Shown one piece after another: positions 16,795 through 23,611 of a stretch of 32,570 nt of DNA. Within the stretch, counting starts at the first letter, position 1. Every line of letters begins with the position of its first letter. A model generated the notes under the pieces. The model worked only from the letters and a program-made list of their open reading frames with translations. It searched no databases and had not been told where the DNA came from. Source of the stretch: JBGSWL01 sp041752455 (GTDB lineage Bacteria > Pseudomonadota > Alphaproteobacteria > Rhizobiales > Rhizobiaceae). The position numbers were made by a program, and so were the translations under genes. The stretch covers positions 1-32,570 of the forward strand of contig JBGSWL010000016.1 of assembly GCA_041752455.1 (NCBI GenBank), in the 5' to 3' direction.

Positions 16795-17628
16795 ATGATT
16801 TACCTCCGCCTCCGGACATTCGGTCTTTCGCTTGTCGCCCTCGCCGTGACGGTGCTGCCTTCGCCAGCGCTTGCACAGGAATGGCAGGAGACCGATGGCG
16901 CCCGCATCCGCCTTGTCATCGAGCCGCCGGTCGATGGGGCAACAACCGTTCGCGGGTTGCTGGATGTTGAGTTGGCAACCGGCTGGAAGACCTATTGGCG
17001 CGATCCGGGGGCATCGGGCATTCCACCGACGATCACCATCGATGCGGCCGCTTCGGCGGACTTCGAGGCGGCGACGCTTGCATTTCCGGCGCCGGTCTGG
17101 ATCCCGTCTGACCACGGCGCTTATGCGGGCTACGACCGGCCGGTCAGTTTTCCGGTCAGCTTCACGCTGGCAAGACCGGGCCTGCCGGCCGACCTCAGCG
17201 CCTCGGTCTTTCTTGGCGTTTGCGATGATGTTTGCATTCCGGTCCAGATGACCTTTTCGCAGAAGATCGAGGCAGCAACCGGCTCGTCGCTGGCCGGTGC
17301 ACGCGTGGCGCAAGGCCATGCCGGCCTGCCGAAAGATGCCTACGGTGCGTTCTCGGTCACCGCATTGCCTGCCGAAAATCCCGCAATGGTGCGCATCGGC
17401 GTCACGGCTCCGGCCCCTGAATCGCTGGAACTTTTCCTCTTCAGTGCCGATGGCACCCAATTCCATCCGCCGAAAGCTGTCGGAACCGACGGGGGCATGA
17501 CCGTCTTTGAAGTCTCCCCGCTGCGTCTCAAGGATGGCGGGTTTGCCGGACCGGTCGAAGTCACGGCGGTAAGCAGTGGCCTTGCTGTGACGGGCACAAT
17601 CGATGTCACGATTCTGCCGGCCGAGTGA
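16795..17628 (+). CDS. periplasmic DsbD-alpha-like protein without membrane domain
   Basis: The protein has 277 residues from the ATG at 16795, which begins a clear signal peptide (LSLVALAVTVLPSPALAQ). Upstream in-frame sequence lacks this pattern. The mature protein resembles the N-terminal immunoglobulin-like domain of DsbD/ScsB: GWKTYWRDPGASGIPP, then FLGVCDDVCIPVQM with two cysteines spaced CxxxC, then a second beta-rich half. In full DsbD this domain passes electrons to periplasmic thiol partners, but here the membrane and thioredoxin domains are absent. Its electron donor must therefore be elsewhere, or it has a different role. The ribosome binding site is weak. It precedes the peroxiredoxin by 67 bp. 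Confidence 0.85.
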   Translation: MIYLRLRTFGLSLVALAVTVLPSPALAQEWQETDGARIRLVIEPPVDGATTVRGLLDVELATGWKTYWRDPGASGIPPTITIDAAASADFEAATLAFPAPVWIPSDHGAYAGYDRPVSFPVSFTLARPGLPADLSASVFLGVCDDVCIPVQMTFSQKIEAATGSSLAGARVAQGHAGLPKDAYGAFSVTALPAENPAMVRIGVTAPAPESLELFLFSADGTQFHPPKAVGTDGGMTVFEVSPLRLKDGGFAGPVEVTAVSSGLAVTGTIDVTILPAE

Positions 17629-17695
17629 CCGCTGTCCCTTCACAAGTCTGAATCACTGGCTATGTACGGACGGTAACTGAACAGGAGAACTATCC

Positions 17696-18184
17696 ATGAC
17701 CATCGAAGTCGGCCAAGCATTGCCAAACATCACCGTCAAGGCGCAGACGCCGGACGGCCCCGCCGAGGTCGCGATGTCCTCGATCCTTGATGGCCGCACC
17801 GTGGTGGTCTTTGCCGTTCCCGGCGCTTTCACGCCCACTTGCACGCTGAACCACCTGCCCGGCTTCATGGAAAACCGCGATGCGATCCTTGCCAAGGGCG
17901 TTGACGAGATCGTGTGCATCGCCGTCAACGATCCGTTTGTCGTCGGTGCCTGGGCTGATCAGGCCGGCGGGCGTGACAAGATGCGTTTCATCGCCGATTG
18001 GGATGCAGCTTTCACCAAAGCGATCGGCATGGACATCGACCTTTCCGGCGGCGGTCTTGGCGTGCGCTCGAAGCGCTATTCCATGCTGGTCAAGGACGGC
18101 ACGGTCACCGCGCTCAATGTCGAAGATTCGCCCGGCAAGGCCGACGCTTCTGGGGCAGCGCGCATGCTGGAAATCCTCGCCTGA
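17696..18184 (+). CDS. Prx5-type peroxiredoxin
   Basis: The protein has 162 residues. The peroxidatic Cys lies near residue 48 in VPGAFTPTCTLNHLPGF, the Prx5/PrxII signature. A second cysteine (EIVCIAVND) is at the position used as resolving Cys in plant-type PrxII. The later GGGLGVRSKRYSMLVKDG is typical of the family. It reduces hydrogen peroxide or alkyl hydroperoxides using glutathione, glutaredoxin or thioredoxin; which one is not visible. A strong AACAGGAGAACTATCC ribosome site precedes the ATG. It converges with the small membrane protein gene, 16 bp apart. Confidence 0.95.
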   Translation: MTIEVGQALPNITVKAQTPDGPAEVAMSSILDGRTVVVFAVPGAFTPTCTLNHLPGFMENRDAILAKGVDEIVCIAVNDPFVVGAWADQAGGRDKMRFIADWDAAFTKAIGMDIDLSGGGLGVRSKRYSMLVKDGTVTALNVEDSPGKADASGAARMLEILA

Positions 18185-18200
18185 TTTGTTTTTCGGATTG

Positions 18201-18386
18201 TCAATCTTCATCCAGCCCGGCGCGGTCACGGATAAACCCCGCGATCGCCCCGGCGACGGCCCCGCCGACCACGCCTGACCCAGCGGTCGCCATAGACCAC
18301 GCATCGGCGACAAACCAGACAAGGCCAAAACCGATCAGGCCGCCAATCAGCGCATAAGCGAACAGCTTTGCTGCCTTGTTCTTCAT
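18201..18386 (-). CDS. small glycine-rich membrane protein
   Basis: The protein has 61 residues starting MKNKAAKLFAYALIGG, with an excellent GGGGAGGACAAACCG ribosome site. One hydrophobic helix (about 8-27) is followed by a glycine/alanine-rich second hydrophobic stretch (SGVVGGAVAGAIAGFIRD) and an acidic tail. This resembles a two-helix, glycine-zipper-like inner-membrane miniprotein. I recognise no family. It lies 22 bp downstream of rnhA and is probably translated from the same message. Confidence 0.75.
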   Translation of the reverse strand: MKNKAAKLFAYALIGGLIGFGLVWFVADAWSMATAGSGVVGGAVAGAIAGFIRDRAGLDED

Positions 18387-18408
18387 CGGTTTGTCCTCCC
18401 CTGCCCTG

Positions 18409-18864
18409 TCACGCCTTCGATTTGAAGGGCGCCATGCCCTCACGCGCCAGTTCGTCGGCGCGCTCGTTGTCATCATGGCCGGCATGGCCCTTGACCCAGT
18501 GCCACGTCACCTTGTGGCGATGCGTCAGTTCGTCGAGTGCCTGCCACAGTTCCACATTCTTGACTGGCTTCTTGGCCGCGGTCTTCCAGCCATTGCGCTT
18601 CCAGCCATGGATCCAGCCTGAGATCCCGTCCTTCACATAGCTGGAATCGGTGTGGATCTCGACCGGATGCGGGCCACCCTTTAACGCTTCCAGCGCACGG
18701 ATCGCCGCCAACAACTCCATTCGGTTGTTGGTGGTGTCGGCTTCGCCGCCCGACAGTTCCTTGCGCGTGCCATTCCATTCAAGGATCGCGCCCCAGCCAC
18801 CCGGCCCGGGATTGCCGGAACAGGCCCCATCGGTGTGGATCACAATCGTCTTGGGGTCAGACAT
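18409..18864 (-). CDS. rnhA: ribonuclease HI
   Basis: The protein has 151 residues from the ATG at 18864. The metal-binding carboxylates are all visible: Asp in IHTDGACSGNPGPGGWG, Glu in TTNNRMELLAAI, Asp in EIHTDSSYVKDGI and Asp in NERADELAREG. The substrate-binding helix region (GWKRNGWKTAAKKPVKN) is intact. It degrades RNA in RNA-DNA hybrids. The first 49 bp of the gene region are duplicated at 18987-19035, and the reading frame from that copy overlaps this start. The local ribosome site (GGAACAGG) is weak, so initiation may depend on coupling. A GTG-started extension to 18918 runs into the repeat and is unlikely to be used. Confidence 0.95.
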   Translation of the reverse strand: MSDPKTIVIHTDGACSGNPGPGGWGAILEWNGTRKELSGGEADTTNNRMELLAAIRALEALKGGPHPVEIHTDSSYVKDGISGWIHGWKRNGWKTAAKKPVKNVELWQALDELTHRHKVTWHWVKGHAGHDDNERADELAREGMAPFKSKA

Positions 18865-18866
18865 CG
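18818..18866. repeat. 49-bp direct repeat, copy 1 (functional rnhA start)
   Basis: This segment matches 18987-19035 at 47 of 49 positions, at a spacing of 169 bp. It covers the two bases before the rnhA ATG and the first codons through HTDGACS. Both mismatches are at third codon positions and are silent (ACC/ACT and GCC/GCG). Confidence 0.95.
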
Positions 18867-19033
18867 GGCCTGTTCCGTTTTGTCTTGCCGCGAGGCCGGA
18901 CTGGAAACCGGTTCCCACTTTCCCTGGCCTTGCTTATGCCGCAAGGCCGGACGGTAAACCGGTTCCCACTTTCCCTGGCCTTGCTTGAACACGCCCCATC
19001 AGTGTGGATCACAATCGTCTTGGGGTCAGACAT
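18857..19033 (-). CDS. 58-codon chimeric ORF from duplicated rnhA start
   Basis: This frame opens with an ATG 3 nt after the thrB stop (TAAGCGATG). Its first 16 residues, MSDPKTIVIHTDGACS, are identical to the RNase HI N-terminus. It then reads through two 51-bp repeat units as the 17-residue peptide SKARESGNRFxVRPxGx twice, and ends KTKRNRPDV. Its TGA lies within rnhA codons 2-3, so it overlaps the real rnhA start by eight bases. GGAG lies 12 nt upstream, inside thrB. It cannot be an active RNase H. It may be translated and couple ribosomes to rnhA, or be a remnant of a duplication. Whether a peptide is made is unknown. Confidence 0.5.
   Translation of the reverse strand: MSDPKTIVIHTDGACSSKARESGNRFTVRPCGISKARESGNRFPVRPRGKTKRNRPDV
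18884..18986. repeat. tandem 51-bp repeat with rhizobial AAACCGGTTCCCACTTT core
   Basis: Two adjacent units (about 18884-18935 and 18936-18986) share GGCCGGAC, then AAACCGGTTCCCACTTTCCC, then TGGCCTTGCTT, with only a few differences. The AAACCGGTTCCCACTTT core resembles short intergenic repeats I know to be frequent in rhizobial genomes. Copies usually lie between genes; here they lie between duplicated copies of the rnhA start. The unit length is a multiple of three. Confidence 0.9.
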
Positions 19034-19035
19034 CG
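18987..19035. repeat. 49-bp direct repeat, copy 2 (displaced rnhA start)
   Basis: This second copy of the rnhA 5' end lies next to the thrB stop. Since thrB and rnhA would otherwise be separated by only three bases, this is probably the ancestral position of the rnhA start. It runs to HTDGACS and then breaks into the tandem repeat. Confidence 0.95.
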
Positions 19036-19036
19036 C

Positions 19037-20005
19037 TTACGCTATCTCCAGACCATATTCGCGCGGCGAGGTAATGCCGGCGTGGAACCGCATCTTGCGG
19101 CGGTATTCATCCGGGTCCTTCTTGACGACAAGCGAGCCGGGCGGTGTTGTCACCCAGTCGTAGAGCCGCGTCAGCATGAAACGGAGCGCGGCGCCGGTCG
19201 CAAGCAGCGGCAATGCCTCTGCCTCGGCTTTAGAAAGTGGCCGCACCGCCTGATAGGCGGCGAGCAGCGCCCTGCCCTTGGTCAGGTTGAAGGCGTGGTC
19301 GCGCTCGAAGCACCAGGCGTTGAGGCAGACGGCGACGTCATAGACCAGCATGTCCGTACAGGCGAAATAGAAGTCGATGATGCCTGACAGTTTGCCGTTG
19401 ATGAAAAACACGTTGTCCGGGAACATGTCGGCATGGATCACACCCTTGGGCAGGTCACGCACCCAGTCGCGCTCCAGCCGTTCCAGAACCGTCTCGACCT
19501 CGTCGACAAGGGCGGCATCCATCGCGTCATGTGCAGCGCGGCACTGATTCCAGAGCGGGCGCCAGTCCTCCAGCGTCAGCCCGTTGCGGCGGGTCATTGC
19601 AAACCCGTCGCCCGCCAGATGCAGGCTGGCCAACCCGCTGCCGGTTCCGGCGCAATGGGTTGCCGTCGGGCGGCGCGGCCAGACCCCTTCGAGAAACGTC
19701 ACAAGTGCTGCCGGCCTGCCGGCCAGCGTGCCGAGCATCGTGCCGTCCGGCCGCTTGACTGGTTCCGGACAGGACAGGCCATTCTTGGCAAGATGCTGCA
19801 TCAGGTTCAGGAAGAACGGCAGATCGTCCGGGTTCACACGCTTCTCGTAAAGCGTCAGGATGAATGTGCCGGCGCCGCAGTGGACCAGAAAATTCGAGTT
19901 CTCGACGCCCTCGGCAATGCCCTTGTAGGAAAGTAGCGGGCCGATGCCATATGTGGCGAGAAAGGCCGAAAGTTCTTCTTCCGAGATATCGGTATAGACG
20001 GCCAT
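19037..20005 (-). CDS. thrB: homoserine kinase (APH-fold type)
   Basis: The protein has 322 residues. This is the aminoglycoside-phosphotransferase-fold ThrB found in many Alphaproteobacteria and pseudomonads, not the GHMP type. It phosphorylates homoserine for threonine synthesis, upstream of ThrC. The N-terminal lobe has NSNFLV and ILTLYEKR. The catalytic loop is VIHADMFPDNVFF, matching HxD-x4-N. The metal-binding GIIDFYFAC follows. The start abuts the ispH stop without a gap, and the stop lies 3 nt before the duplicated rnhA start, so ispH, thrB and rnhA form a tight operon. Confidence 0.96.
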   Translation of the reverse strand: MAVYTDISEEELSAFLATYGIGPLLSYKGIAEGVENSNFLVHCGAGTFILTLYEKRVNPDDLPFFLNLMQHLAKNGLSCPEPVKRPDGTMLGTLAGRPAALVTFLEGVWPRRPTATHCAGTGSGLASLHLAGDGFAMTRRNGLTLEDWRPLWNQCRAAHDAMDAALVDEVETVLERLERDWVRDLPKGVIHADMFPDNVFFINGKLSGIIDFYFACTDMLVYDVAVCLNAWCFERDHAFNLTKGRALLAAYQAVRPLSKAEAEALPLLATGAALRFMLTRLYDWVTTPPGSLVVKKDPDEYRRKMRFHAGITSPREYGLEIA

Positions 20006-21022
20006 TCAGGCTTCAACCCCATTGAGAAATGCCATGTCGGTGGCGGCAAGCGGAGTGTCCCGAAGCGAGCGCATGACCGGGAAAAGCTCGGTCTCTTCGA
20101 CGGTCAGTGCCAGATCGACGGTGACTGCGAAACGATCGCGAAAGGCATCAATGATTTCGGCAACGATGATCTCCGGCGCCGAAGCACCTGCCGACAATCC
20201 GACGAGGCGCGGCGTTCCGATTGCCTGCCAATCCAGTTCATCGGCACGCTGCACCAGCAGCGCCGCCTTCGCGCCGGACCGCTGCGCCACTTCGACCAAG
20301 CGCTTGGAGTTGGACGAATTGGGCGCACCGACAATCAGGAACAGGTCGGTGCCGGGCGCTGCCAGCTTGACTGCATCCTGGCGGTTGGTCGTCGCATAGC
20401 AGATCGAATCCGATGACGGTGCCGCAAGGGCCGGAAACCGCGCCTGAAGCGCGGCGATCACATCGGCGGTGTCATCGACGGAAAGCGTCGTCTGCGTCAC
20501 ATAGCCAAGGTGGTCCGCATCGGGCACCACAAGGGCCGGCACATCGTCCGGCGTTTCAACCAGGGTCACGGTGCCTTCCGGCAATTGCCCCATCGTGCCG
20601 ATGACTTCCGGATGGCCGGCATGGCCGACCAGCAGCACATGGCGGCCAAGGCGCTGATGGCGCATCGCCTGCTTGTGCACCTTGGAGACGAGAGGACAGG
20701 TGGCGTCCAGATACAAAAGGTTCATCGCCTCGGCATTGGCCGGAACCGATTTCGGCACGCCATGCGCCGAGAAAACCACCGGACGGTCGCGGTGCGCGTC
20801 CGGGATATCGGTCAGTTCGCGGATGAAGACCGCGCCGCGCTCGCGAAGGCCTTCGACGACAAACCGGTTGTGCACGATCTCGTGGCGCACATAGACCGGC
20901 GCGCCATATTTCTTCAGCGCCAGCACCACGATCTGGATGGCGCGATCAACGCCGGCGCAAAAGCCGCGCGGTTCGCACAGAAGGATGGTCAGGTCGGGTT
21001 TGTCGGCTGTGCTGGTCATCAT
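20006..21022 (-). CDS. ispH: 4-hydroxy-3-methylbut-2-enyl diphosphate reductase
   Basis: The protein has 338 residues. IspH makes IPP and DMAPP in the last step of the MEP isoprenoid pathway using a [4Fe-4S] cluster. Its three cluster cysteines are visible in EPRGFCAGVDRAIQ (Cys22), LDATCPLVSKVH and DSICYATTNRQDAV. The catalytic-region motifs EIVHNRFVVEGLRERGAVF and VIGAPNSSNSKRL-type (here VGAPNSSNSKRLVE) are intact. It begins with two Met codons; neither has a good ribosome site. A CGGTTT-G-AAACCG palindrome (21028-21040) lies just upstream. It continues the minus-strand run from surf1 after 32 bp. Confidence 0.97.
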   Translation of the reverse strand: MMTSTADKPDLTILLCEPRGFCAGVDRAIQIVVLALKKYGAPVYVRHEIVHNRFVVEGLRERGAVFIRELTDIPDAHRDRPVVFSAHGVPKSVPANAEAMNLLYLDATCPLVSKVHKQAMRHQRLGRHVLLVGHAGHPEVIGTMGQLPEGTVTLVETPDDVPALVVPDADHLGYVTQTTLSVDDTADVIAALQARFPALAAPSSDSICYATTNRQDAVKLAAPGTDLFLIVGAPNSSNSKRLVEVAQRSGAKAALLVQRADELDWQAIGTPRLVGLSAGASAPEIIVAEIIDAFRDRFAVTVDLALTVEETELFPVMRSLRDTPLAATDMAFLNGVEA

Positions 21023-21054
21023 GGGTTCGGTTTGAAACCGCTGCGGTGGTCAAG

Positions 21055-21828
21055 TCAAGCGTCGCGACCGGTCATGGCGCGGCGCACCATCACGCCGACG
21101 ATGACTGTCAGCGTCAGCGCCAGTCCGTACCAGGTCACGGCATACTGAAGGTGGTTGTTGGGAAGTTCGATCAGCGTGACGCCCGGCACTGGAAACTGGT
21201 CCTGAGGGTAGTCCCGGTCCGGATATCCGGCATCAAGGAAGAACGGCACAACGGCGTCTTGCGGAAGGCCGGCGGCGGCGCTCATCCCCGAAAGGTCTTT
21301 CCAGTACCAGATGTTTCCGACCGGATCATTGTCCGGCACCACAAAGGACGGCTTGCCCGGCAATTGCTGGCGGAGCAGGCCTTCGACGGTCACCGGCCCA
21401 TCGGTCAGGCTTTGCGCGCGAAGCTCCGGCTCCTTGAGGTCAAAGGGGACAAAACCTCGATTGATGAAGACAATCGCATCCGGGATTTGCGGCACGATGG
21501 CTGGGGTATAGACATAATAGCCCGAGCGGCCCCGGTGGGTCGCAAAGAAATGCTGCTCGCGCTCGTTCATGAATACGACTTCGCCGGCCGCAGGCTTGTA
21601 CTCCAGCCCATCGGCAACAATGCGCCCTTGGCGAAGGTCCATTATGACCTTTGCCAGCGGCTCGGCGGGAGCATCCGTTCGTGCAGCGATCGTTGCAAGC
21701 AGGTCCTGCTTCCAGGCGAGACGCTGCACCTGCCAGGTGCCAAGCACCAATAAGACCACCAGCGCGGGCAACGCGACCGCGATCAGCAGCCACGGGACTT
21801 TTCGGTTCTGCGCCGTGCCGGTTGCCAT
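21055..21828 (-). CDS. SURF1 family cytochrome oxidase assembly protein
   Basis: The protein has 257 residues from the ATG at 21828, which has GGCGGAG 6-7 nt upstream. An ATG at 21861 would add 11 residues. It has the SURF1 layout: an N-terminal membrane helix (VPWLLIAVALPALVVLLVLGTWQ), the GTWQVQRLAWK motif, a periplasmic domain with FINRGFVPFD, and a C-terminal helix preceded by NNHLQYAVTWYGLA. SURF1 assists heme a insertion into subunit I of the aa3 oxidase. It follows ctaE directly; the DUF983 gene I would expect between them in many relatives is not present. Confidence 0.93.
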   Translation of the reverse strand: MATGTAQNRKVPWLLIAVALPALVVLLVLGTWQVQRLAWKQDLLATIAARTDAPAEPLAKVIMDLRQGRIVADGLEYKPAAGEVVFMNEREQHFFATHRGRSGYYVYTPAIVPQIPDAIVFINRGFVPFDLKEPELRAQSLTDGPVTVEGLLRQQLPGKPSFVVPDNDPVGNIWYWKDLSGMSAAAGLPQDAVVPFFLDAGYPDRDYPQDQFPVPGVTLIELPNNHLQYAVTWYGLALTLTVIVGVMVRRAMTGRDA

Positions 21829-21902
21829 CTCAACTCCGCCTGAAAGCGAACGGGCGATCATGCCGCCATGACCGCCCGTGCCGTTTCGTCAATGTGTCGG
21901 TC

Positions 21903-22781
21903 TCAGCCGTGATAGATCGGAGCGCCCCACGAGCCCCAGACATACACGACGAAGAACAGGAACAGCCAAACTACGTCGACAAAGTGCCAATACCAGGCGG
22001 CCGCTTCGAAGCCGAAATGCTGCTGCGGCGAGAAGTGCCCGGCAAGCGCCCGGAAATAGCAGACCAGAAGGAAGATCGTGCCGACGAACACATGGAAGCC
22101 GTGGAAACCGGTCGCCATGTAGAAGGTCGCGCCATAAAGCGAGCCGGAGAACGAATACGGCGCATGGGCATATTCGTAGACCTGGACTGCGGAGAACAGC
22201 AGGCCGAGCGCAATCGTCAGCGCCAGACCCCACTTCAGACCTGCGCGGTCATTGTGCAGCAGCGCATGGTGCGCCCAGGTGACCGTGGTGCCCGACAGCA
22301 GCAGGATGACCGTGTTGTATAGCGGAAGATGCAGGGGGTCGAGCACTTCAAGGCCGGCCGGCGGCCACTGACCGCCGGTGTAGGCGAGACGGCCGACCTG
22401 TTTGGCTTCATCGAAGAACAGGCTTGCGTCGAAGACTGCCCAGAACCAGGCCGCAAAGAACATCACCTCGGAGGCGATGAACATGATCATGCCGTAACGC
22501 AGATGGAGCGACACCACGCGTGTGTGGTGACCCTGATGGGCCTCACGCACGGTATCTGCCCACCAGCCGAACATGGTGTAAAGCACCAGCGCCAGACCGA
22601 GGAAGAATGTCCACGGATTGGCCATCGGCAGGCCGAGCATTGAAAACTCGTTGCCCTGCGCGGCCTGCATCCAGCCGATGGCGCCAATCGCCATGACCAG
22701 CGCGCCAATCGAGCCGAGCAGCGGCCAGGGGCTTGGATCGATGATGTGGTAGTCGTGGTTCTTGGTATGCGATTCAGCCAT
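21903..22781 (-). CDS. ctaE: cytochrome c oxidase subunit III
   Basis: The protein has 292 residues with seven predicted membrane helices. Typical segments are HDYHIIDPSPWPLLGS at the start, GMIMFIASEVMFFAAWFWAVF in the middle, and GFHGFHVFVGTIFLLV with a C-terminal HFGFEAAAWYWHFVDVVWLFLF. Subunit III stabilises the core of the aa3 oxidase and the proton uptake path. The gene begins 3 bp after the ctaG stop, and a purine-rich GGGGGTGAG lies ahead of its ATG, within the end of ctaG. Confidence 0.97.
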   Translation of the reverse strand: MAESHTKNHDYHIIDPSPWPLLGSIGALVMAIGAIGWMQAAQGNEFSMLGLPMANPWTFFLGLALVLYTMFGWWADTVREAHQGHHTRVVSLHLRYGMIMFIASEVMFFAAWFWAVFDASLFFDEAKQVGRLAYTGGQWPPAGLEVLDPLHLPLYNTVILLLSGTTVTWAHHALLHNDRAGLKWGLALTIALGLLFSAVQVYEYAHAPYSFSGSLYGATFYMATGFHGFHVFVGTIFLLVCYFRALAGHFSPQQHFGFEAAAWYWHFVDVVWLFLFFVVYVWGSWGAPIYHG

Positions 22782-22784
22782 GGC

Positions 22785-23438
22785 TCACCCCCGCGTGTCG
22801 TTACTGGTGCCGGCCGGCGCTGCAGCGTCCGGCGCAAGCGGTGTCGTTTCAATCCCCGACGTCTTTGCTGCGGTCGGCTCGACCGCAAAGAACGTGTAGG
22901 ACAGCGTGATTGTCGAAATGTCTTTCAACTCCGGCACATCGACAATCGCCGGATCGATGAAGAAGACGACGGGCATCTCCATTTCTTCGCCTGGCTGCAA
23001 GGTCGTTTCGGTGAAGCAGAAGCACTCGATCTTGTTGAAATAGGCGCCCGCCGCCTGCGGCGTGACGTTGAAGGTCGCCGACCCGGTGATCGGGCGATCG
23101 AACGGATTGCGCGCCGTGTAGGAGATTTGCGTCGATTCGCCGATCTTCAGAGTCACGGAGCGCTGCAGCGGCTTGAACTCCCAAGGAATGCCGGGACCGG
23201 TGTTGGCATCGAACCGCACACCGATGGTCTGATCGAGGACAATTTGCGGCGCAAGTTCGGCGCGCTGGGTCGTGCCGCCGTAGCCCGTCACCTGGCAGAA
23301 CAGGCGATAAAGCGGAACGGACGCGTAGGCGAGGCCGATCATCGAGGCAAAAAACAACAGGCAGACAATCGCCACGTTGCGGTTGCGGTTGCGCTGGTTG
23401 CGGTCAAGGTCCGGCAGGATATCGGAGATCATGCTCAT
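22785..23438 (-). CDS. ctaG: cytochrome c oxidase assembly protein CtaG/Cox11
   Basis: The protein has 217 residues. Cox11 delivers copper to the CuB site of subunit I. One N-terminal membrane helix (about 22-40) is followed by YRLFCQVTGYGGTTQ with Cys48. The periplasmic domain carries the copper motif CFCF at 139-142 (IECFCFTETTLQPGEEMEMPVVFFIDP). The Ala/Pro-rich tail after about residue 185 is longer than needed and probably disordered. A GAGGGCAAC ribosome site precedes the ATG. It sits 7 bp after coxF. Confidence 0.96.
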   Translation of the reverse strand: MSMISDILPDLDRNQRNRNRNVAIVCLLFFASMIGLAYASVPLYRLFCQVTGYGGTTQRAELAPQIVLDQTIGVRFDANTGPGIPWEFKPLQRSVTLKIGESTQISYTARNPFDRPITGSATFNVTPQAAGAYFNKIECFCFTETTLQPGEEMEMPVVFFIDPAIVDVPELKDISTITLSYTFFAVEPTAAKTSGIETTPLAPDAAAPAGTSNDTRG

Positions 23439-23445
23439 GTTGCCC

Positions 23446-23607
23446 TCACAGCGGCCGGTTCATGACGGCAGGGCCGAACTTTATGACCGTCACGACGTAA
23501 AACATCACGACAAGCCCTGCAAGGCAGAGACCGATCGCCAGACTGCGGCGCTTGCGGGCTTTCGCCTGCGCTTCGGTGAGTTTCACGGTTTCCATGGGCG
23601 TGTTCAT
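23446..23607 (-). CDS. CoxF-like small membrane protein
   Basis: The protein has 53 residues from the ATG at 23607. It opens with a short soluble stretch (METVKLTEAQAKARKRRS), followed by one membrane helix (LAIGLCLAGLVVMFYVVTVIKFG). Small one-helix proteins of this type between ctaB and ctaG are annotated as CoxF in alphaproteobacterial aa3 clusters and are assumed to help assembly. Assignment rests on position, length and the KRRS-helix pattern. It starts 4 bp after the ctaB stop and is followed by ctaG after 7 bp. Confidence 0.8.
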   Translation of the reverse strand: MNTPMETVKLTEAQAKARKRRSLAIGLCLAGLVVMFYVVTVIKFGPAVMNRPL

Positions 23608-23611
23608 GGCT

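Noticed and set aside
18884..18986. CRISPR-like array
   Set aside because: There are only two adjacent units without spacers, and the core is a rhizobial-type intergenic repeat.
21028..21040. CGGTTT-G-AAACCG palindrome as an ispH operator
   Set aside because: It lies within the operon, too close to the ATG and similar to the dispersed AAACCGG repeat; no independent support.
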